DNA of 64,000 bases from Croceimicrobium sp965279135 (GTDB lineage Bacteria > Bacteroidota > Bacteroidia > Flavobacteriales > Schleiferiaceae): the NCBI GenBank assembly GCA_965279135.1, contig OZ257133.1, forward strand, positions 1,116,001-1,180,000, in the 5' to 3' direction. A program made the translations under genes and the position numbers. Positions 61,441-64,000 of the stretch are shown here, one piece after another; within the stretch, counting starts at the first letter, position 1; the number at the start of each line of letters is the position of its first letter. The notes under the pieces are model-generated. The model saw only the letters and a list, made by a program, of their open reading frames with translations, was not told the origin of the DNA and ran no database searches.

Positions 61441-63210
61441 TTATAAGCGCGCTTCTTCCAATAATTGCTGCTCATACATAGCCTGATAATAGCCTCCTTC
61501 TTTCATGAGCTGCTCGTGGTCACCTTGCTCGATAAGTCGACCTTCCTCAAGCACTAGGATATGATCAGCGTTTTTTACAGAGGAAACACGATGACTTATA
61601 ATCAGGGATGTGCTTTGATCGATAAGCTTCTTAAGATTTTCCAGAATAGCTTCTTCGGTTTCAGTATCCACGGCGGATAAGCAATCATCGAAAATCAGAA
61701 GGGGCGGGGCTTTAATAATTGCTCTGGCAATGCTTACGCGTTGCTTTTGTCCTCCGCTCAGAGTTACGCCTCTCTCTCCAACCTTGGTTTGATAGGCTTC
61801 CGGAAATTGCATAATGTTTTCGTGAACATGTGCATTTCTAGCGGCTTCCACAATTTGTTGCTCGGAAGCGTTATTTATGCCAAAAGCGATATTGGCACCG
61901 ATATCGTCCGAGAATAAAAAGGCCTCCTGTGGGACATAGCCGATATTCTGTCTCAATTCATTAAGGTTCACCGATTGTATGTTTTTACCATCAATCAGCA
62001 CTTCCCCTTGATCTACATCATACAACCGGCCAATAAGATTGGCAACTGTACTTTTTCCGCTACCGGTGCGTCCTACGATTGCCAGGGACTTGCCGCTTTC
62101 CAGGCGAAAATTGAGATTTTGTATGGCCTTAATTCCCGTATCTGGATAGGTGAAGGAAACGTCCTTGAATTCGATACTTCCATTAAATTTAAGTGGCTCC
62201 TCCGAAGGGTTGGCAATCTCTGGTTCCACTAATAGAAATTCATTTATGCGCTCCTGACTGGCTGCTGCTCTTTGCACAAGCGAAGTTACCCAGCCGATGG
62301 ATGCAACTGGCCAGGTGAGCATATTCACATAGATAATGAATTGCGCAATTACTCCGGTTTCAATATTTCCAGCGATAGTTTCTTGTCCACCAATGTATAC
62401 AGTAAGAATAGTGGAAAGACCAATCAGTAAAATCATTAATGGGAAAAAGAGCGCATTGATGCGAAATAGCTCCTTATTCCTTTTAAAGTAATGGTTTGCT
62501 TCTTCATTGAAATCCTGAAGGGATTTATCCTCCCGCACATAGGCCTTCAAGACCCTGATTCCTGAAAATGTTTCTTGAACGAAAGAGCTAATGGCACTTA
62601 ATTGTCTTTGTACCTGCTCACTCTTTATATTGATCTTTCTACTCACATAATAGATGGATGCCGCCAGTAGAGGTAATGGTGCTAATACATATAGGCTTAA
62701 GCGCGGACTCCAATAAAACATGATGGGGATGATGAGTAAAAGATTCATACCCACATTCATCGAGTACATAATGGCCGGACCCACATACATTCGCACTCGG
62801 CTTACATCCTCACTAATTCGATTCATTAAATCTCCAGTCCTATTCCGCTTGTAAAATGCAAGACTGAGACGCTGATACTGCTCAAAAATCTCATTCTTCA
62901 TGTCGAACTCAATATGACGACTGACTACAATGATAGTTTGACGCATAAAGAACATAAAGAGCCCTTTAAGTAGGCTGGAAGCAATAATTATGACACCGTA
63001 GAGGACTAGTTTATTGCGGAGGTCGGTATAGTCGAAATTGGGATCTTCTCGGTATGAATTGATAGCGTCCTCAACGATGTTAAAACTCTCCCTGACCAAT
63101 TCAGCCGGAAGGATGCCAAAAATCACTGAGATGGCTACAAAGAATAAGCCAGCGAGCAGTTTCCATTTATACTTTAAGAAGTACTTATTAAGGGCGAGAA
63201 GGGACTTCAT
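61441..63210 (-). CDS. MsbA-like ABC exporter (fused permease and ATPase)
   Basis: This 589-residue half-transporter has six membrane helices (about residues 15-310) with the ABC type I fold, then an ATPase domain (about 340-585) with Walker A VGRTGSGKS, Q-loop GYVPQEAFLF, signature LSGGQKQR and Walker B LLIFDDCLSA. It works as a homodimer. Possible cargo: lipids, peptides or drugs. Confidence 0.92.
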   Translation of the reverse strand: MKSLLALNKYFLKYKWKLLAGLFFVAISVIFGILPAELVRESFNIVEDAINSYREDPNFDYTDLRNKLVLYGVIIIASSLLKGLFMFFMRQTIIVVSRHIEFDMKNEIFEQYQRLSLAFYKRNRTGDLMNRISEDVSRVRMYVGPAIMYSMNVGMNLLLIIPIMFYWSPRLSLYVLAPLPLLAASIYYVSRKINIKSEQVQRQLSAISSFVQETFSGIRVLKAYVREDKSLQDFNEEANHYFKRNKELFRINALFFPLMILLIGLSTILTVYIGGQETIAGNIETGVIAQFIIYVNMLTWPVASIGWVTSLVQRAAASQERINEFLLVEPEIANPSEEPLKFNGSIEFKDVSFTYPDTGIKAIQNLNFRLESGKSLAIVGRTGSGKSTVANLIGRLYDVDQGEVLIDGKNIQSVNLNELRQNIGYVPQEAFLFSDDIGANIAFGINNASEQQIVEAARNAHVHENIMQFPEAYQTKVGERGVTLSGGQKQRVSIARAIIKAPPLLIFDDCLSAVDTETEEAILENLKKLIDQSTSLIISHRVSSVKNADHILVLEEGRLIEQGDHEQLMKEGGYYQAMYEQQLLEEARL

Positions 63211-63262
63211 TCAATTGTTTCCTCAAAAAATTAGCCTAATTTCGCGCTCGAAATGGCTTGGG

Positions 63263-63290
63263 CAAAGGTAGAAATCTAGCCCTTTGTCAA
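63263..63290 (-). promoter_or_regulatory. Promoter of the ABC exporter (TTG-N17-TAnnTTTG)
   Basis: On the minus strand TTG (63288-63290) is separated by 17 bases from TACCTTTG (63263-63270). This is a full Bacteroidota promoter 53 bases upstream of the exporter ATG. Confidence 0.75.
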
Positions 63291-63315
63291 CCCCTATTTC
63301 TCATAGCATTTAAAA

Positions 63316-64000
63316 ATGAGCGATCTTAAACTTACTGATTCGGCCGTGGTCGAAGGAGCGGTTTTCGCCTCTGCCTCCTTTAAGGATCACGAGCAAGTTG
63401 TATTCTGCAATGACGCGGATACCGGCCTGAAGGCAATTATTGGGATTCACAATACGGTTCTTGGCCCTGCATTGGGAGGAACCCGAATGTGGAACTACCG
63501 TCAGGAGAGCGATGCTATTCGTGATGTACTCCGTCTATCCAGAGGGATGACCTTTAAAGCTTCTATTTCTGGTTTGAATTTAGGAGGAGGTAAAGCGGTT
63601 ATTATTGGAGATAGTCGGAAAGACAAGACAGATGCCTTAATGCAGAAGTTTGGGGAGTACGTAAATTCTCTTTCCGGAAGATATATTACTGCGGAAGATG
63701 TGGGTATGAGTACCCATGACATGAAGATGGTTAAAATGCGTACCGATCACGTAACAGGTGTTCCAGTATCCATGGGAGGTAGCGGTGATCCTTCACCTGT
63801 AACGGCCTATGGTGTTTTCATGGGTATGAAAGCTGCGGCACAATACCGCTATGGCTCGGATGATCTTGCCGGAAAAAGGGTGATGGTGCAAGGTATTGGC
63901 CATGTTGGAGAAACCCTGGTAAAGCATTTAACAGATGCCGGAGCTGAGGTTTTGATTAATGATATCCACATGGACCGTATGGAAGAAGTTGCGGCCAAAT
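63316..64000 (+). CDS. Leucine/Glu/Phe/Val dehydrogenase (partial, 5' end)
   Basis: The first 228 codons are visible before the window edge. They have the family layout: LGPALGGTRMWNY (substrate site), GMTFKASISGLNLGGGKAV with the catalytic lysine region, YITAEDVGM, and the Rossmann start GKRVMVQGIGHVGE. This fits the leucine dehydrogenase branch, which deaminates branched amino acids with NAD+. A methylcrotonyl-CoA-type carboxylase at 52-54 kb would fit leucine use. The C-terminal part lies outside. Confidence 0.9.
   Translation, partial: MSDLKLTDSAVVEGAVFASASFKDHEQVVFCNDADTGLKAIIGIHNTVLGPALGGTRMWNYRQESDAIRDVLRLSRGMTFKASISGLNLGGGKAVIIGDSRKDKTDALMQKFGEYVNSLSGRYITAEDVGMSTHDMKMVKMRTDHVTGVPVSMGGSGDPSPVTAYGVFMGMKAAAQYRYGSDDLAGKRVMVQGIGHVGETLVKHLTDAGAEVLINDIHMDRMEEVAAK

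Noticed and set aside
1..64000. tRNA, rRNA, CRISPR arrays, insertion sequences and phage genes
   Set aside because: I looked for T-loop-like GGTTCGA motifs with stems, repeat-spacer arrays, transposase motifs and integrases. Only chance matches inside coding regions were seen.

Overview
The window looks like chromosomal DNA of a member of the Bacteroidota, most likely a marine flavobacterium-like organism (Flavobacteriales). Three lines of evidence support this. Secreted proteins end in type IX secretion (T9SS) sorting domains. Several families are typical of the phylum: DUF3276, DUF5683, WbqC, S46 peptidase, an LptD-like OstA protein and a DUF4139 protein. Many genes are preceded by the phylum-specific -7 promoter element TAnnTTTG, and there are almost no Shine-Dalgarno sequences. 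Base composition is moderately AT-rich and even. I found no rRNA, tRNA, insertion sequence, prophage or CRISPR array. Both edges cut genes.

Layout. 1-5.1 kb: envelope genes (start of a probable Fe-S protein, MlaD-like MCE protein, N-acetylmuramoyl-L-alanine amidase, divergent LptD-like barrel). 5.1-8.7 kb: cysteine dioxygenase divergent from a cysteine-sulfinate-decarboxylase-like PLP enzyme and a Na+/solute symporter, which reads as a hypotaurine/taurine module. 8.7-10.6 kb: an uncharacterised two-gene operon (a protein resembling the non-OmpA part of certain OmpA-family proteins, and a coiled-coil protein). 10.8-19.2 kb: PpiD-like chaperone, S46 dipeptidyl peptidase with a DPP11-type specificity residue, a LamG T9SS cargo, a frameshifted CtlX-type amidinotransferase-fold gene, and a ClbS/membrane/SRPBCC trio. 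19.2-27.3 kb: DsbA-like protein, xseAB, SulP transporter, S1 RNA-binding protein, YpdA-like reductase, a secreted protein of unknown function and a DASS transporter. 27.4-31.9 kb: a soluble multi-PAS histidine kinase with a LytTR response regulator, followed by a direct repeat with LytTR-like geometry and a degenerate nucleotide-sugar-dehydrogenase-like gene. 31.9-37.5 kb: a dense array of hairpins, clpC and gyrA.

37.5-50.2 kb: a glycine-rich T9SS type B protein, alpha/beta hydrolase, YebC regulator, and a light/UV-associated stretch (lycopene cyclase, FeS-BCP-type photolyase with an altered cluster motif, a small DUF2256 zinc-ribbon gene, later a CRY-DASH). Interleaved with these are a carboxylesterase, a Nudix hydrolase, an ABC1/AarF kinase and a TetR-like regulator. 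50.2-60.2 kb: a DUF4139 protein with an inserted surface-type domain, acyl-CoA carboxylase beta, an SH3-like secreted protein, then the conserved operon parA-parB-DUF5683-dapB-lepB-wbqC read right to left. 60.3-64 kb: FMN reductase, DUF3276 PUR-like protein, MsbA-like ABC exporter and the 5' part of a leucine-dehydrogenase-like gene.

Overall this is a housekeeping-rich, tightly packed region. Many tandem genes overlap by 4 bp, and four convergent pairs share interlocked stop codons. The most interesting parts are the taurine module, the two-component system with its adjacent repeat and odd target-like gene, the hairpin array before clpC, the altered photolyase with DUF2256, and the frameshifted CtlX gene. 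All assignments come from reading motifs and gene order; no database search was run.
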